Source of the DNA: Leucobacter sp. 7(1)
Lineage (GTDB): Bacteria; Actinomycetota; Actinomycetes; Actinomycetales; Microbacteriaceae
NCBI RefSeq assembly: GCF_900163635.1
Contig: NZ_FUID01000072.1
Span: 1 to 64,000 of the forward strand
Length of the DNA stretch: 64,000 bases
Direction of reading: 5' to 3'
Shown: positions 6,734 to 15,930 of the stretch, in pieces
How positions within the stretch are numbered: position 1 is the first letter of the stretch
How the letters are laid out: every line of letters begins with the position of its first letter
Notes under the pieces: model-generated
Told to the model about the DNA's origin: nothing
Databases searched by the model: none
What the model saw: only the letters and a program-made list of their open reading frames with translations
Translations under genes and position numbers: made by a program

Positions 6734-8985
6734 CGACGACAGACACCACCACCCCTGTGGTCCTCGCTCCGGTGGAGCTCGACATCTCCGGGATGACCTG
6801 CGCGGCCTGCGCGGGACGCGTCGAGCGCGCACTGGGCAAGCTCGACGGGGTGACAGCGAGCGTCAACTACGCCACCGAACGCGCCATCATCACCGGCCTT
6901 CCCGACAACGATGTCGAGACGGCCATCCGGCAGGTCGAGAACGCCGGATACGGCGCGCACCTGCGCGATGGCAGCGACGACGCCTGGTCGACGCGCGCCA
7001 CCGAGGTACGGATCTCGTCGCTCCGGAGGCGCCTGGCTGTGTCCGCGCTGCTCACCGTCCCGCTCATGGACATCACGATCGTCCTGGCCCTCGTCCCCGG
7101 ATGGAGGTTCCCCGGCTGGGAATGGGTGTGCGTGCTGATGGCGCTGCCGATCGTGACATGGGCGGCGTGGCCGTTCCACCGGGCGACGCTCCGCAACCTC
7201 CGTCACTGTGCGGTCAGCATGGACACGCTCGTCTCTCTCGGCATCGCCGCGTCCTTCGGGTGGGCGATCCTCACCCTGCTGCTCGGGTTCGGCACCACCG
7301 AGGCCGCCGGCTACTGGCTCGGCTTCGGCGTCACCCCCGCAGGTGCCGACTCCATCTATCTCGACGTCGCCGCCGGCATGACGACCTTCCAACTCGCCGG
7401 CCGGTACTTCGAAACCCGTTCACGCCGCAAGGCCGGTGACGTGCTCGGCGCTCTGAACGCCCTCGCCGCCACCCACGTCCGGGTCGTTCGCGACGGCGTC
7501 GAGACGATCGAACCCGCCACCGCACTCCGCGTCGGCGATACGTTCGTCGTCCTCCCGGGAGAGACGATCCCCGCTGATGGCACCGTCCACGCGGGCGCTG
7601 CTGCAGTGGATGCGAGCATGATGACCGGGGAACCCGTGCCTGTCGCGGTCGGCCCCGGCGCCACGGTGACCGGCGGCACGATCAGCACCGACGGTCGCCT
7701 GGAAGTGACCACGACCTCGGTCGGCGCCAACACCCAGCTCGCGCAGATGGCCGCGCTCACCGAGCAGGCCCAGGCGCGCAAAGCGCGCGTGCAGAACCTC
7801 GTCGACCGGATCGTCACCTGGTTCGTCCCCGCCGTCATCACCCTTGCGATCATCGTCACCATCGCGTGGACCCTCACCGGCACTCCGTTTGCGCAGGCGT
7901 TCGGCATCGGGATCAGCGTCCTCATCATCGCCTGCCCCTGCGCGCTCGGGCTCGCCACGCCGACTGCGCTCATGGTCGGGATCGGGCGGGCCGCGACGCT
8001 CGGCATCCTGATCAAAGGCCACGACGCCCTCGAAGCCTCTGGCACCATCACCACCGTCGTTCTCGATAAGACCGGAACCCTCACCACCGGACGCATGACC
8101 GTCGAAACCGCGACCCCCTTTGGAATCGCCGATCATGAGCTGTGGCGTTTGGCCGCGTCCGTCGAGCAGGGTTCCGAGCATGCGATCGCCCACGCCATCC
8201 AGGACGCCGCCCGCGCTCACGTCACCGACCTTCACCCGTTGGAGGACTTCACCGCCCTCCCCGGTCTCGGTGCTACCGCCCGCATCACAGGGAGCACCCT
8301 CCTCGTCGGGAACGCCGACCTGCTCCGCGAGCACGGCGTCGACCTCACCCCGGCGGTCGCAGCTCTCGCGGATGCCCACGAGCACGGGCACACCGTCGCA
8401 CTGGTCGCTCGCGACAGGCAACTGATCGGCCTCCTTGCCCTCGCCGACACCATCAAGCCTGGAGCTGCGGACGCCATCACAGCGCTGCACGCCCAGAACC
8501 TCACCACCGTGCTCCTCACCGGCGACAGCCCTGCTGCCGGCGCTCGCATCGCGGCCGAACTCGGCATCGAACGCGTCCACGCCGGCGTCGCCCCTGCCCA
8601 GAAGGCCGATGTCGTCCGCGAACTCCAAGCAGCCGGAGAGAAGGTCGCGATGGTCGGCGACGGCATCAACGACGCCATCGCCCTCGCCACCGCCGACCTC
8701 GGGCTCGCGCTCGTGTCCGGCACCGACATCGCCCTCAAAGCCGCGGACATCATCCTCGTCCGCGACGACCTCCACGTCATCCCCGATGCGATCGCGATCT
8801 CCCGCAAGACCCTCCGCACCATCCGCACCAACCTCGGCTGGGCCTTCGGATACAACATCGCCGCCATCCCCATCGCTGCAGCCGGGTTCCTGAACCCTCT
8901 CATCGCCGCCGCCGCGATGTCCCTGTCCTCCGTGCTCGTCGTCTACAACAGCCTCCGCATCCAGCGCGTGCGCAGCACCCGGTAG
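6730..8985 (+). CDS. copA: Copper-translocating P1B-type ATPase
   Basis: Cu(I)-exporting ATPase of 751 residues. In order: an N-terminal HMA domain with GMTCAAC (Cys24, Cys27); membrane helices; actuator domain with MTGEPVPV; the transmembrane CPC ion-binding motif (402-404); phosphorylation site DKTGT (Asp446); nucleotide domain; hinge GDGIND (to Asp648). Two otherwise very conserved prolines are replaced: the SEHP motif reads SEHA (482-485) and NDAP reads NDAI (647-650). Catalytic residues are intact, so it is probably functional. It overlaps the CopD-CtaG gene by ATGA and is presumably loaded by CopZ. Confidence 0.93.
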   Translation: MTTTDTTTPVVLAPVELDISGMTCAACAGRVERALGKLDGVTASVNYATERAIITGLPDNDVETAIRQVENAGYGAHLRDGSDDAWSTRATEVRISSLRRRLAVSALLTVPLMDITIVLALVPGWRFPGWEWVCVLMALPIVTWAAWPFHRATLRNLRHCAVSMDTLVSLGIAASFGWAILTLLLGFGTTEAAGYWLGFGVTPAGADSIYLDVAAGMTTFQLAGRYFETRSRRKAGDVLGALNALAATHVRVVRDGVETIEPATALRVGDTFVVLPGETIPADGTVHAGAAAVDASMMTGEPVPVAVGPGATVTGGTISTDGRLEVTTTSVGANTQLAQMAALTEQAQARKARVQNLVDRIVTWFVPAVITLAIIVTIAWTLTGTPFAQAFGIGISVLIIACPCALGLATPTALMVGIGRAATLGILIKGHDALEASGTITTVVLDKTGTLTTGRMTVETATPFGIADHELWRLAASVEQGSEHAIAHAIQDAARAHVTDLHPLEDFTALPGLGATARITGSTLLVGNADLLREHGVDLTPAVAALADAHEHGHTVALVARDRQLIGLLALADTIKPGAADAITALHAQNLTTVLLTGDSPAAGARIAAELGIERVHAGVAPAQKADVVRELQAAGEKVAMVGDGINDAIALATADLGLALVSGTDIALKAADIILVRDDLHVIPDAIAISRKTLRTIRTNLGWAFGYNIAAIPIAAAGFLNPLIAAAAMSLSSVLVVYNSLRIQRVRSTR

Positions 8986-9011
8986 GAGAACGTCAGAAGA
9001 CAACTATCCCG

Positions 9012-9197
9012 ATGGAGTTCTTCCTACCGCTGTCCCTTGCCGCGATGCTCTACCTCCTCGTGCTCTGGATCGCCCTCACCGCACCACCACGGCCCCCACA
9101 GCTCTCAGATCCCACCCTGCGCGACGAATGGGACTCCGTCGCCTTTCGGGTACGCAAAGGCGTCGAACGCCTGCGCAGGCGCTTGCGCAGGTGGTAG
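9012..9197 (+). CDS. Small single-span membrane protein
   Basis: A 61-residue product with one hydrophobic helix (about 3-24) and a very basic cytoplasmic tail ending in RRRLRRW. It follows copA by 26 bases and ends before the next promoter, so it is probably the last gene of the copZ operon. The ribosome-binding site is weak. No family recognised. The position suggests a copper-transport accessory peptide, but this is inference. Confidence 0.5.
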   Translation: MEFFLPLSLAAMLYLLVLWIALTAPPRPPQLSDPTLRDEWDSVAFRVRKGVERLRRRLRRW

Positions 9198-9281
9198 CGC
9201 CCTCGCGGGAGCCGGAACCGGCTCACCCGCAGAGGCGCTGTGCGCAGGCGTTTTGACCTCGCGATCGCCACCCCGCTAGTG

Positions 9282-9308
9282 TATCTACTACATGTTGTAG
9301 AGATAAGG
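9282..9308. promoter_or_regulatory. BlaI-type operator candidate D
   Basis: TATCTACTACATGTTGTAG followed by AGATAAGG. The outer TATCT/AGATA arms and an inner CTACA/TGTAG pair make this the most symmetric of the four related sites. It lies just before the DUF5134-like gene, the first of the ycnI-copCD group. Confidence 0.55.
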
Positions 9309-9316
9309 TGTGTGGC

Positions 9317-9907
9317 ATGCTGTCTGACCCGGTGCTCCAATGGACGCTGACACTCGCCTTCTCCGCGACCGCCGCGTACGCCACACTGCGACTTTTCACA
9401 GACCGCAAGCGGCTGCTCATCGTGGGCAACTCTCTGCACCTGGTAATGAGCCTCGTGATGATCGCCATGTGCTGGCCGTGGTGGACCGTACTGCCGTCAC
9501 TCCCGCAGACGCTCTTCTTCTCGGCCGGCACGGCGTGGTTCGGTGCGGTCGCGCTCCTCCAGACACGGCGTCGCATCACCCGGGCTGCCGTTGGCGGACA
9601 CAGCGCGTGGCATCAGGTGGCACACGCGATCATGATGCTCGCGATGGTGTGGATGCTCCTCGCGATGCCTTCCGGAACCGACGCCACGACGCATGCCCAC
9701 CACCATGGAGGACTCGAGCCATGGGCGGCCCTGACCGGGGTTGCCATCACCGCGGCACTGGCGACATCCGGGGTCGTCTTTCTGGTCGAGCTCGTCCGCT
9801 GCCTGCGCGGGCGTACCACCTGGCTCGGGCACACCGGGGATGTCGCCTCCGGGACGCTCATGAGCTTCGGCATGGCAGCGATGTGCTGGCCGATGATCAC
9901 CGGCTGA
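9317..9907 (+). CDS. DUF5134-like multi-pass membrane protein
   Basis: 196 residues with about five hydrophobic segments (GNSLHLVMSLVMIAMCWPW, LMSFGMAAMCWPMI) and a central His cluster (THAHHHGG) that could bind metal. The Met/Cys/Trp-rich repeats (AMCWPW, AMCWPM) resemble DUF5134, a family often next to copper genes in actinobacteria. The ATG at 9317 is used, with AAGG about 8 bases before it; an in-frame GTG at 9308 is the alternative. It is first in a group with ycnI and copCD and sits behind operator D. Function in copper handling is inferred from context. Confidence 0.7.
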   Translation: MLSDPVLQWTLTLAFSATAAYATLRLFTDRKRLLIVGNSLHLVMSLVMIAMCWPWWTVLPSLPQTLFFSAGTAWFGAVALLQTRRRITRAAVGGHSAWHQVAHAIMMLAMVWMLLAMPSGTDATTHAHHHGGLEPWAALTGVAITAALATSGVVFLVELVRCLRGRTTWLGHTGDVASGTLMSFGMAAMCWPMITG

Positions 9908-9972
9908 ACACCCTTGACCACCACCATCAATCCGCCGGCCTTGCCGGCGGGCCAACAAGAAAGAGAGACACC

Positions 9973-10710
9973 ATGAGTACACGACGCACCAAGAGACCCC
10001 TTCTGATCGGAACCGGAGCCCTCGCGGCTACTGCCGCACTGATTCTCGGCGGCGCGGTCGCCGCGAGCGCACACGTCGGCATTGCCGAAGGCCCGGTCGA
10101 GGCCGGCTCGTACTCGATCCTCACCTTCGGGGTGCCGCATGGATGCGATGGGTCTGCGACGACGGAGGTGGCGATCCAGATCCCCGAGGGCATCAACGCC
10201 GTCACCCCGACCCGCAACGGCCTATACACGGTCGAGAAGGTGATGGAAGACCTCGCCACCCCCATCACTGACAGTCACGGCAACGAGGTCACCGAACGGG
10301 TCGCGCAGGTCGTCTACACCACCTCGACGCCCCTGCCCGATGGGCAGCGGGACGCGTTCGAGCTCTCGCTGCAGATCCCCGAGGACGCCGCAGACACCAC
10401 CCTGTACTTCCCGACTGTGCAGACGTGCGAGCAGGGTGAGACCGCCTGGGTGCAGATCCCGGAAGAAGGTCAGGACGGCCACGAGCTTGATGCACCAGCC
10501 CCCAGCGTCGACGTCGTCGCAGCCAGCGACGCTGGATCGCACGGGCACGGTGACAGCTCCGAGGCCACCGTCGATGCGCACGACGAGGATTCGGCATCCG
10601 CGACAGCTCCTGCAGATCAGACGCCGCTCGTGGTCACCTCGCTCGCCGTCGGGGCCCTCGGGCTGATCGTCGCGGTGATCGCCCTGCTGAGGGGACGCAA
10701 GAAGGCGTGA
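9973..10710 (+). CDS. ycnI: YcnI-family copper-associated exported protein (DUF1775)
   Basis: Exported, membrane-anchored protein of 245 residues. A signal peptide ends near the AAASAHV segment (mature N-terminal His about residue 35), followed by the YcnI/DUF1775 beta domain (EAGSYSILTFGVPHGCDGS), in which the N-terminal His and nearby residues bind Cu(II) in characterised members. A His/Asp-rich linker (SHGHGDSS) leads to a single C-terminal helix and a basic tail. Start is ATG 9973 after a purine-rich stretch. The stop overlaps the GTG start of the CopC-CopD gene (GTGA), the classical ycnI-ycnJ pair. Confidence 0.9.
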   Translation: MSTRRTKRPLLIGTGALAATAALILGGAVAASAHVGIAEGPVEAGSYSILTFGVPHGCDGSATTEVAIQIPEGINAVTPTRNGLYTVEKVMEDLATPITDSHGNEVTERVAQVVYTTSTPLPDGQRDAFELSLQIPEDAADTTLYFPTVQTCEQGETAWVQIPEEGQDGHELDAPAPSVDVVAASDAGSHGHGDSSEATVDAHDEDSASATAPADQTPLVVTSLAVGALGLIVAVIALLRGRKKA

Positions 10711-12428
10711 GCACTCTCATCGCCGGGAAACGCGCACCGCGACGCGCTTCCGCCCTGGTCCTTCGTGCGCTGGCAGCCCTCCTCCTCGGCTGGTTGCTGG
10801 CGCTCACGGGAGCACAGGCGGCGTCCGCGCATGCCGAGCTGCTGTCCACGACACCCGAGGACGGTGCCGTACTCGATGAGGCTCCCGCGGAGGCGGTGCT
10901 GACGTTCAACGAGCCCGTACAGCTCATCGACGGCAGCATCCGCCTGTTTCCCGGCGATGAAGACCCCCTCACCCTCGTCGCACACGTGAACAACACCAGC
11001 GTCGTCGCCGCGCTCCCCGCCGACCTTGCGGACGGAGCCCATGCGCTGAGCTACCGCGTCGTCTCAGCAGACGGGCACCCCATCTCCGGCGCGATCACCT
11101 TCACCATCGGAGACGGCCAGGCGGACGGCGCGACGGCTCCCCTCGTGGAAACCGCGACCCCGCCAGATACCCAGTTCGCCGTCAGCGCCCTGACGGCACT
11201 GCAGTACCTCTCGCTCCTGGTCTTCGCCGGCCTGATTCTGTTCGAGCGACTGGTGCTGCGCAGCACGGCACCACCTGAACGCCGGTCCAGGAACATCCTG
11301 CGACTGACCGGCATCGGAGCGGGGACCGCCTCGCTGCTGCTCATTCCCACGTCAGCGCTCAACGTGACCGGAAACCCACTGACCGCGGTGATCGATCCGA
11401 CTGCCTGGTGGTCGGGTGTCTTCTGGGCACCGGTGACTGCGGCCATCATCGTATGCGCAGGGCTCGCCGGAGCAGCCGTGCTATCGATACGACAGCTGGG
11501 GAGCAGAGGGATGCGCCTGCTCGCCGTGCTGCCGCCGCTCCTCGCACTGGCCGCGCCCGTGCTCGTCGGACATACCCAGCTGATGGAACCGCGAGCGCTG
11601 ATCATCGCCGCCGACCTCGGACACCTTCTCGCCGGCTCCTTCTGGACAGGAGGAGTCCTCGGCCTCCTCCTATTCCTCGCGGCCACCCGCGTGACCAACG
11701 CCCAGGAGGCAGGCACCTCACCTGCTCTCGCAGCGAAGGTCGTGCAGAGGTTCTCCCGCGTCGCGGTCTGGAGCGTCGTTATCCTCGCAGTCAGCGGAAC
11801 TGTCATGGGCATCATGATCGTCGGAAGCGTCGACGCTCTCATCACGACCAGCTACGGGCTCACCCTCCTGCTCAAGATCGGGATCGTCATCCCCGTCATC
11901 GCGATCGCCGCCTACAACGGGCTCCGACTCCTCCCACGGATCTCGTCACGACCGACCGCAAGCATGCAATGGCAGACGCTCACCCGAGCCCTCAGCTACG
12001 AAGCAGCCCTCCTCATCGCGGTTTTGCTCCTAACCGGCTTCCTCACCAACCTCAGCCCTACGCATGAAAACCACGAGACACCAAGTGCGAGCACACCGAC
12101 GCCCGCACAGACCATCGCCATCGACGCGGACGCTCAAGGACTCACGCTGCGAGGTGAACTCGAACCAGCACTGACCGGCGACAACAAGATCACCTTCACG
12201 CTCGAATACGACGGCAAACCAGTCGCCCCCGACGAGGTGACCATTCGCACCACTCAACCTGAGCACGACCTCGGACCGTTCCAGTCCGTAGCCGAACTCG
12301 ACCCTGAAACCGGTGAATACTCCGCCCACCTGGACATGCCCGTCGCAGGTGAATGGGAGATACAGGTACTCGCCCGCGTATCCACCTTCGCTCAGCCGAT
12401 CGTCACGATACCTGTCACCGTCAACTAA
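10707..12428 (+). CDS. ycnJ: CopC-CopD fusion copper protein (YcnJ-like)
   Basis: 573-residue membrane protein. A signal peptide ends before HAEL; the mature protein begins with a CopC domain (about 35-140; N-terminal His plus the ADGHPISG segment are the copper ligands of the family). A CopD domain with eight or so helices follows (about 155-450), then a periplasmic tail domain (about 470-573) resembling the YtkA-like beta fold. Such proteins bind periplasmic Cu(II) and pass it inward. The GTG start overlaps the ycnI stop. No clear terminator follows; 12429-12652 shows nothing I recognise. Confidence 0.88.
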   Translation: MSTLIAGKRAPRRASALVLRALAALLLGWLLALTGAQAASAHAELLSTTPEDGAVLDEAPAEAVLTFNEPVQLIDGSIRLFPGDEDPLTLVAHVNNTSVVAALPADLADGAHALSYRVVSADGHPISGAITFTIGDGQADGATAPLVETATPPDTQFAVSALTALQYLSLLVFAGLILFERLVLRSTAPPERRSRNILRLTGIGAGTASLLLIPTSALNVTGNPLTAVIDPTAWWSGVFWAPVTAAIIVCAGLAGAAVLSIRQLGSRGMRLLAVLPPLLALAAPVLVGHTQLMEPRALIIAADLGHLLAGSFWTGGVLGLLLFLAATRVTNAQEAGTSPALAAKVVQRFSRVAVWSVVILAVSGTVMGIMIVGSVDALITTSYGLTLLLKIGIVIPVIAIAAYNGLRLLPRISSRPTASMQWQTLTRALSYEAALLIAVLLLTGFLTNLSPTHENHETPSASTPTPAQTIAIDADAQGLTLRGELEPALTGDNKITFTLEYDGKPVAPDEVTIRTTQPEHDLGPFQSVAELDPETGEYSAHLDMPVAGEWEIQVLARVSTFAQPIVTIPVTVN

Positions 12429-12652
12429 GCAGATCGCCGAGGCTTCTCATGTTCATGACGACCGAACATCACTGTCGTGGCGGGGGTTCACGTCCACACC
12501 TTTCGTAGACGGCGAGAGACGTCAGAACCGTTGCGCGTCGATCAAGATAGCGAACAACGCTCCTCCTCCTAACGTCGAAGAAACCGCTCGACTGACCAAG
12601 CCCTTCAATTGCGGAGGCCGAACACTCGCATCCGCACTGAGTTGCCGAGAAG

Positions 12653-13159
12653 TCATTCACTCGCTTCACGAACTGGCGGAGTAAAGTGGCGCCCTCGCGG
12701 ACGAATAGTGCCACCGTCAGCGACGATGGCGACGCGCACTGTCTTTGGGTCAACGCCAAGTCGTTCGGCGACTTCCGCCAACGTCAGTCCCGCCTCGTAA
12801 AGGGCAACCGCTCGACGACGGCTATCGTCATCCAAGCCAGGCGTTCTGAGACGACCTCCAGCACGCGAAACCAATCCCGGGATCGTTCCACGATGCACCC
12901 GATACTTCGCAGCGATAGCCTTTACTGGCATCCCCGCCTCGTAGTCGGCGACCAGCGCCGCACGCCGCTCAGGGGTCAACCGTGTTTGAGACTTCACCGA
13001 ACTCTTCGCGACTGCACCTCGCGAGTCCTGCCTATCCGGGGTTCGGTTCCGCTGTCCGCGTCGCTCAGAGCCCTTGAGAACCCGGCGAATCAACGATTTC
13101 AGCGCCGGGCGCTTGTTTGAGAATCGCTTGGGAAGGTCCACCCAAACCTTCTTGCTCAA
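12653..13159 (-). CDS. Tandem helix-turn-helix DNA-binding protein (resolvase-HTH-like, no catalytic domain)
   Basis: About 168 residues with two Hin/resolvase-type helix-turn-helix units: one near 70-105 (VADYEAGMPVKAIAAKYRV) and one near 115-150 (ALYEAGLTLAEVAERLGVD). There is no serine-recombinase catalytic domain. The only in-frame initiators nearby are TTG codons; TTG at 13159 is a guess and the frame stays open about 50 codons further upstream, so this may be the 3' remnant of a longer recombinase or transposase gene. It lies between the copper block and an MFS exporter, a plausible scar of an earlier mobile element. Confidence 0.5.
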   Translation of the reverse strand: MSKKVWVDLPKRFSNKRPALKSLIRRVLKGSERRGQRNRTPDRQDSRGAVAKSSVKSQTRLTPERRAALVADYEAGMPVKAIAAKYRVHRGTIPGLVSRAGGRLRTPGLDDDSRRRAVALYEAGLTLAEVAERLGVDPKTVRVAIVADGGTIRPRGRHFTPPVREASE

Positions 13160-13271
13160 ACCCTGGAGCTTTCGGCAGGTTAGGCGTGCTGATGTCGGCC
13201 AGGGCGGGCGCAGGCCTAGTTCGTCGCAGGTGAGTGCTCATCTGTGCGGCGCTTGACTCCGCCCTTACGTC

Positions 13272-14546
13272 ATGGTTCTGACTGGATGTATGAAGCTCAT
13301 TCCGTTCGCGTACCTGGCGTCCTATCTGCTGTCCCTGCTCGGCAACTCGATCGCTGGGGTTGCTCTGCCGCTTATCGTGTTGCAGGTCACCGGGAGCGCC
13401 CTGAGCGCTGGTGCCGTTGCCGCAGCGACCGCGATCCCTGCGGTGCTCGCTGGTCTGCTGATGGGTGTCGTGATCGACAGGATCAACCGCCGCACGTCGT
13501 CAGTCGTGACCGATCTCATCTCGGCGGTAGCGGTCGCAGCCCTCCCGCTGATCGACATGATCTCGGGGCTGAGCCTGGGGTGGTTCATCCTTTTCGGCAT
13601 CATCGGTTCGCTGGGCGACGTGCCCGGCATGACAGCGAGGGACGCTCTGTTGCCGGCGATCGTGCGTCACGGTGGGGTCGCTGCGGAACGGCTCGTGGGC
13701 ATCCGCGAGGCGTTGGGCGCGGTCGCGCTGCTGCTCGGCCCGGCGATGGCAGGTGCGCTCATGGTGCTTTTCGACGGGTCCACGGTGTTGTGGATCACCG
13801 CGGCGACCTCGCTGGCTGCCGCGCTACTCACCCTGCTCATCCCGCACCGCGTTGGGGTGATCTTGATTGCGGACGGCGCGGCGGCGAGCACGACGGGGAA
13901 TGGGTGGTCACAGCTGCGTGACGGGTGGCGGGTGCTGTTCCGCAGCCCGTTCCTGCTGGTCACGACGACGCTCAGTCTTGTGTCGGTGATCGTGCTCGCC
14001 TCCTTGCAAGGCCTGATTCTGCCGGTCTACTTCACGCTGGTCGAGCAGCCCGGAATGCTCGGGTTCGTTTTCACGGCCCTCGCCGGGGGGATGCTCGTCG
14101 GCGGAACGGTCTACGCAGTTGCCGGAACGAAGGGGCATCGGCGGACGTGGTTCCTGGCCGGGCTGATCGGCAGCACCCTCGGCTTCGGGATCATCGCGCC
14201 CCTGTCCTCAGTGTGGGTGGTGTTTGCCGGGGCGTTCGTTGTCGGGCTGTCCAGTGGACTGTTCGGCAGCCTGATCGGGGTGCTGATGATCGAGTGGATC
14301 CCTGAGCAGATGCGGGGACGGATCATGGGAACACAGAACGCGATCATGACCGCCGCCCCACCAGTCGGGATCGTCGCCGCCGCGGTACTGACTGAGTACG
14401 CCGGGGTGAATGTCGCGGCCGTGCTGCTCGCCTCGCTATGGCTGATCGCTCTCGTCCTCGGCCTGTCAGCCCGGTCCTTGCGTAATCTGGAGCCCCAGAG
14501 CGAACAGGCAGTGAGAGGCGAGAAGGCGGAGGCCGGCGGTGCATAG
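13272..14546 (+). CDS. MFS transporter (multidrug efflux type)
   Basis: 424 residues, twelve predicted helices, major facilitator superfamily of the MefA/MdfA-like group (YLLSLLGNSIAGVALPL at the N-terminus; loop motif GVVIDRINRR). Probable drug or metabolite exporter in the inner membrane. ATG 13272 is given; ATG 13290 would start with MKLIPF and is equally possible, as neither has a Shine-Dalgarno sequence. The stop overlaps the GTG of the MerR-type gene, so exporter and regulator form one unit. Substrate is unknown. Confidence 0.85.
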   Translation: MVLTGCMKLIPFAYLASYLLSLLGNSIAGVALPLIVLQVTGSALSAGAVAAATAIPAVLAGLLMGVVIDRINRRTSSVVTDLISAVAVAALPLIDMISGLSLGWFILFGIIGSLGDVPGMTARDALLPAIVRHGGVAAERLVGIREALGAVALLLGPAMAGALMVLFDGSTVLWITAATSLAAALLTLLIPHRVGVILIADGAAASTTGNGWSQLRDGWRVLFRSPFLLVTTTLSLVSVIVLASLQGLILPVYFTLVEQPGMLGFVFTALAGGMLVGGTVYAVAGTKGHRRTWFLAGLIGSTLGFGIIAPLSSVWVVFAGAFVVGLSSGLFGSLIGVLMIEWIPEQMRGRIMGTQNAIMTAAPPVGIVAAAVLTEYAGVNVAAVLLASLWLIALVLGLSARSLRNLEPQSEQAVRGEKAEAGGA

Positions 14547-15294
14547 CAGCGAACTGGCGCGACTGTCCGGAGTGACCGTTCGCGCGCTACGTCACTACCA
14601 CCACGTCGGTGTTCTCGCGGAACCGGAGCGTCGCAGCAACGGATACCGCGAGTACGACGTCCATGACTTGATCCGTGTCCTGCGGATCAAACGCCTCGCC
14701 TCTCTCGGCATACCGCTAGAGAGAATGCCTGACCTTCTCGATGACCCCGACGACGACGCCCAAGGTCTGCTGGATGAACTGGACGAGGAACTGGCTCGGC
14801 AGATCGACCACCTCACCACACAACGAGACCTGATCGCGCGACTCCGCGACCACAACACCGCCCCAGACCTCCCACCCGAGCTGGCTCCGTTCCTTGCCGT
14901 GTTCGCCGCCACGGGCTTGTCGCCGGAAATGGTCAAGATCGACCGGGATCAGTCCGTGCTCCTGGCCCACCTTGTCGGCGAGGACGGAATGCCGCACCTG
15001 GCCAGCTTCTACCAGCGGCTCAGCGCGCCAGGGCTTGCCCCGGAAGTGACGGCCGTCTCCGAACGTTTCGCGCGACTCGGCCCCGACAGCACCGAGCAGG
15101 ACGTCGCCGATCTGGTCGAGGACTTCATGACTACCTTTACCACCGCGATCGAAGACTTCGCTGCGGTAGAACCGTCGATCGAACTCAGCGGAACAGCCGA
15201 CCTCGTCTCCGAGTACACCAGTGCCTTGTTCAACAAACAGCAAAGACGAACCCTCAAAGAACTCGAGAGTCGACTCGGCGAATCCAAAATGTAG
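14539..15294 (+). CDS. MerR-family transcriptional regulator
   Basis: 251 residues. The N-terminal winged HTH is clear (ELARLSGVTVRALRHYHHVG, then RRSNGYREYDVHDLIRVL), followed by a coiled-coil dimerisation helix (about 75-110) and a C-terminal effector domain of the TipAS-like helical kind. GTG 14539 lies inside the 3' end of the MFS gene, so translation is coupled. Likely a drug-responsive activator of the exporter; no cysteine pattern typical of metal-sensing MerR proteins is seen. Confidence 0.85.
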   Translation: MHSSELARLSGVTVRALRHYHHVGVLAEPERRSNGYREYDVHDLIRVLRIKRLASLGIPLERMPDLLDDPDDDAQGLLDELDEELARQIDHLTTQRDLIARLRDHNTAPDLPPELAPFLAVFAATGLSPEMVKIDRDQSVLLAHLVGEDGMPHLASFYQRLSAPGLAPEVTAVSERFARLGPDSTEQDVADLVEDFMTTFTTAIEDFAAVEPSIELSGTADLVSEYTSALFNKQQRRTLKELESRLGESKM

Positions 15295-15342
15295 TGTCAG
15301 TTCCAGCGCCACGGGGGAGCGCCACCGGGTGAGAGTCTTTCG

Positions 15343-15354
15343 TAGAGTTGACAG
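15343..15354 (+). promoter_or_regulatory. -10 element of a leaderless transcript (ASCH gene)
   Basis: TAGAGT, six bases (TGACAG), then ATG 15355. Same TANNNT-N6-RTG spacing as at 1983, 29314, 60459 and 61668. Confidence 0.4.
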
Positions 15355-15930
15355 ATGATCCTCACCAACGCTGTTGCCGAGAGCATCGCTCGTGGCGAGA
15401 TCACGGTCGTCTTCCGACGGTGGAAGATCCCGCGCGTCTCAGCGGGGCACCGGTTCCACTCGGTCGCCGGGATCATGATCATCGACGAAATACAGGAAAC
15501 CGACGCGACGTCAATCACCACAGCAGACGCGGAGCACGCCGGATTCACCACGACGGCGGACGTCCTCGCAAGCCTGCGCGGAGACCCAGCCCATCCGGTC
15601 TTCCGCATCCAGCTGTCGTGGGGAGGAGCGGACCCACGCATCGCCCTCGCCGCCACCACAGAGGTAGCCGCCGATGAGCGCGCAGGAATCACTCGCGCGC
15701 TGGACCGACTTGACGCTCGCAGCAGTCACGGTCCCTGGACCAGAGAAGTCCTCCGGCTGATCCGACAGCACCCGGGCATGCGCGCAGCGGAAATCGCAAG
15801 GATTCTCGATCGCGACAAGAACGCGGTGAAGATCGACATCCGCAAACTCAAGAACCTCGGCCTCACCCGCAGTCTGACCACTGGCTACGAGATTTCAGAC
15901 CGAGGCCATGTCTATCTTGCCCTCGCCTGA
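15355..15930 (+). CDS. ASCH domain + winged-helix protein
   Basis: 191 residues. Residues about 1-50 form an ASCH/PUA-like RNA-binding domain (SIARGEITVVFRRWKIPRV, then SAGHRFHSVAGIMII), and 110-190 a winged helix (REVLRLIRQHPGMRAAEIARI, KIDIRKLKNLGL). The pairing suggests a nucleic-acid-binding regulator; ASCH proteins are proposed to bind RNA or modified nucleosides. A -10 hexamer exactly six bases before the ATG suggests a leaderless transcript. It stands alone 60 bases after the MerR gene. Target unknown. Confidence 0.75.
   Translation: MILTNAVAESIARGEITVVFRRWKIPRVSAGHRFHSVAGIMIIDEIQETDATSITTADAEHAGFTTTADVLASLRGDPAHPVFRIQLSWGGADPRIALAATTEVAADERAGITRALDRLDARSSHGPWTREVLRLIRQHPGMRAAEIARILDRDKNAVKIDIRKLKNLGLTRSLTTGYEISDRGHVYLALA

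Noticed and set aside
7420-9003. 527-codon minus-strand frame opposite copA
   Set aside because: Asp/Gly/Glu/Arg-rich artefact of codon bias; copA covers the region with all its motifs.
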